Assembly (NCBI GenBank): GCA_964530445.1
Contig: CAZHBJ010000019.1
Span: 1 to 34,324, forward strand
Reading direction: 5' to 3'
DNA from: FEN-1297 sp964530445
GTDB lineage: Bacteria; Bacteroidota; Ignavibacteria; Ignavibacteriales; Ignavibacteriaceae
Length of the DNA: 34,324 nt
The position numbers and the translations under genes are program-made. Under the pieces are notes generated by a model. It was not told where the DNA came from and searched no databases. It was given only the letters and a program-made list of their open reading frames with translations. Numbering within the stretch: the first letter of the stretch is position 1; every line of letters begins with the position of its first letter. Positions 34,101 through 34,324 of this stretch are shown here, piece by piece.

Positions 34101-34324
34101 CATCATCATAATCAGGAACAATTAACAACGTATTGTAAGGCTTCATATCACCAGCAAGGAAAACTTTCTTAAGCCCGGGAATATCATCAAATTTCCTTTC
34201 AACGTAAGCAGGTGCAATGGTCTGCCCTTTAATATTTTTGTATATATCCTTGACCCGATCGATAATGTACAGGTAGCCTTTTTCATCTTGTTTAAAAAGA
34301 TCCCCTGTATGCAGCCATTTTGTT
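31165..34324 (-). CDS. Multidomain protein: acyl-CoA synthetase C-terminus, long unknown middle, C-terminal GNAT (5' end outside window)
   Basis: The frame is open from the stop at 31165 to the window edge, giving 1052 visible residues. An internal Met at 34146 is not the start: the 59 codons before it read WLHTGDLFKQDEKGYLYIID, then RVKDIYKNIKGQTIAPAYVE, the adenylation-domain A7/A8 motifs of AMP-forming acyl-CoA synthetases. The synthetase C-terminal subdomain continues past the Met (YNTLLIVPDYDD) to GELTAKATFKRKIIERNFKK, which aligns with the A10 region of long-chain types. About 700 residues follow that I do not recognise: helical HEAT-like stretches, then a part with EYTVTPGNISPTNVVVPE that faintly recalls a kinase catalytic loop without its Asp. 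The last 95 residues are a GNAT acetyltransferase (GIEIAKSYRGRGLAGKLMND, FFEKYNFKMDSRYGG). Membrane or lipid-linked acylation is a guess only. It is convergent with glnA. Confidence 0.8.
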   Translation of the reverse strand, partial: TKWLHTGDLFKQDEKGYLYIIDRVKDIYKNIKGQTIAPAYVERKFDDIPGLKKVFLAGDMKPYNTLLIVPDYDDDFIKEALAQNKLIDYFSSIISNVNSGLIPYERIIKFSLLRRNFSEKNGELTAKATFKRKIIERNFKKEIDSLYNKSHLEFRTKNIKVNIPLWILKDLGLTKEDFEFRNSGIYDKHRKIFLTIKKKANSNRLQIGDFEYVVKTDRFDLGVFILQPILWAGNFSLINFAKCKDNWNVDFPGISSQIYVNIEKNHPKIAVENLSNLEHLGLKLKKLNIAIVRALFGSGKEVIDALNSLEELLKYSEHRIDNLISRRLEVLAVHPRFSVRSLAYKILLFNQPLVDFDRYLPSFINSGLPFLNRKTIEEISYSKIEGFRLHSLSTRMEAYRKGLSWPVSETALTQFKRILDMLVKFVKNNPAAYPLVRAELINWILHKQDIRLSRYAKRLFKNLSGWYELKIKLTPYEKQRKNWIKKIIYQDIISNKEKERIEKILITSTFLKETFKLIFEHDNFDLKNIPDQGIYISSISSSNKRYLYRVSINTKKYKHYDFVMFIKPDITRQKVLETIYLTIKIAQQSGKPSILPRLGNFRSNLGVVSFNFVNDLTIWEKIRQLTSTRSIIKRKDFETEWEVLFIRGMASFFTVLKRSEYTVTPGNISPTNVVVPEPYFKEGTKVLSISGWRVYQKPEDLFLPVLNNFYLQTFNHYPWSKEYLKIEWVFDACIEALGFEEGIAFLLMFKKNILNKDFKIVNLDLQSILNDYIDRAKNEPYKNSYIKIAIKNYEDWLTDNPSSTKRAKADFVQNLYSLYRMENYPEIVRYIFYSSTYFSGISDQISNLFKKLINTLFKHPELSAIKRIELLELQELLNDKTDKAVLNKLIFPKLTKELKIEIAPGSENIEEDLILKTEIKDSLGLSYIIRKPLSPSEIGSLHKLFILDNYPLKIDNDLKYLIITDQEDEENTIGGICYRLLYLKIAHIEGIEIAKSYRGRGLAGKLMNDLSERLFEEGIRTITTHYYLKSFFEKYNFKMDSRYGGLVKFLKY

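Noticed and set aside
34144..34146. ATG as the start of a 993-aa GNAT protein
   Set aside because: The frame continues upstream with clear acyl-CoA synthetase motifs to the window edge, so this Met is internal.
1..34324. tRNA, rRNA, riboswitch or transposase genes
   Set aside because: I read the intergenic gaps and saw no cloverleaf, TPsiC-like GGTTCRA arm, known riboswitch core or transposase motifs. A covariance-model scan would be needed to exclude small RNAs.

Overview
The window looks like a low-GC chromosome segment from a member of the Ignavibacteria (Bacteroidota/Chlorobiota side of the tree). The main reason is the set of secreted proteins ending in type IX secretion (T9SS) sorting domains with the QNYPNPFNPST-type motif. 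A PorV/PorQ-family protein, a TonB-dependent receptor with an N-terminal CarboxypepD_reg domain, and a beta-propeller/Y_Y_Y sensor kinase point the same way. No tRNA, rRNA, CRISPR array, transposase or phage gene was seen.

Region 1 (1-3737, all minus strand) holds household metabolism: the N-terminus of ilvD cut by the window edge, a split formiminotransferase/cyclodeaminase pair (two folate enzymes), an NRDE/TANGO2-like protein and an inosine/xanthosine triphosphatase. An 88-bp imperfect inverted repeat lies between the two folate genes.

Region 2 (4045-18578, all plus strand) is the most coherent unit. A periplasmic-sensing histidine kinase with about 14 propeller motifs is followed by two tandem, about 83% identical NarL/LuxR response regulators. 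After these come a TonB-dependent receptor, a 1218-aa secreted protein with Fn3 and DGIDN motifs, a PorV/PorQ-like outer-membrane protein, and a secreted protein with three repeated beta-sandwich-like segments. A strong terminator closes the block. A nearly identical operator-like element occurs upstream of the second regulator and again upstream of the receptor gene. I infer a sensor/regulator-controlled outer-membrane uptake or secretion locus. It resembles a polysaccharide utilisation locus but has no visible glycoside hydrolase.

Region 3 (18679-26205) carries a membrane-anchored SGNH hydrolase with TPRs (minus). On the plus strand follow a two-domain parvulin-type prolyl isomerase and a tight cassette: NodU/CmcH-type carbamoyltransferase, SxtJ-family membrane protein, 52-aa DUF5989-like membrane protein, 48-aa basic protein and family 2 glycosyltransferase. 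This looks like a glycan/metabolite decoration cassette of unknown product.

Region 4 (26286-31136, plus) has a small secreted unknown, a secreted M14 carboxypeptidase with a golvesin-like module and T9SS tail, a degenerate dispersed repeat, an Lrp/AsnC regulator and glnA with a textbook terminator.

Region 5 (31165-34324, minus) is one open reading frame that leaves the window. It reads from the C-terminal part of an AMP-forming acyl-CoA synthetase, through a long unrecognised middle, into a C-terminal GNAT acetyltransferase. This unusual fusion is missed if one begins at the first internal Met.
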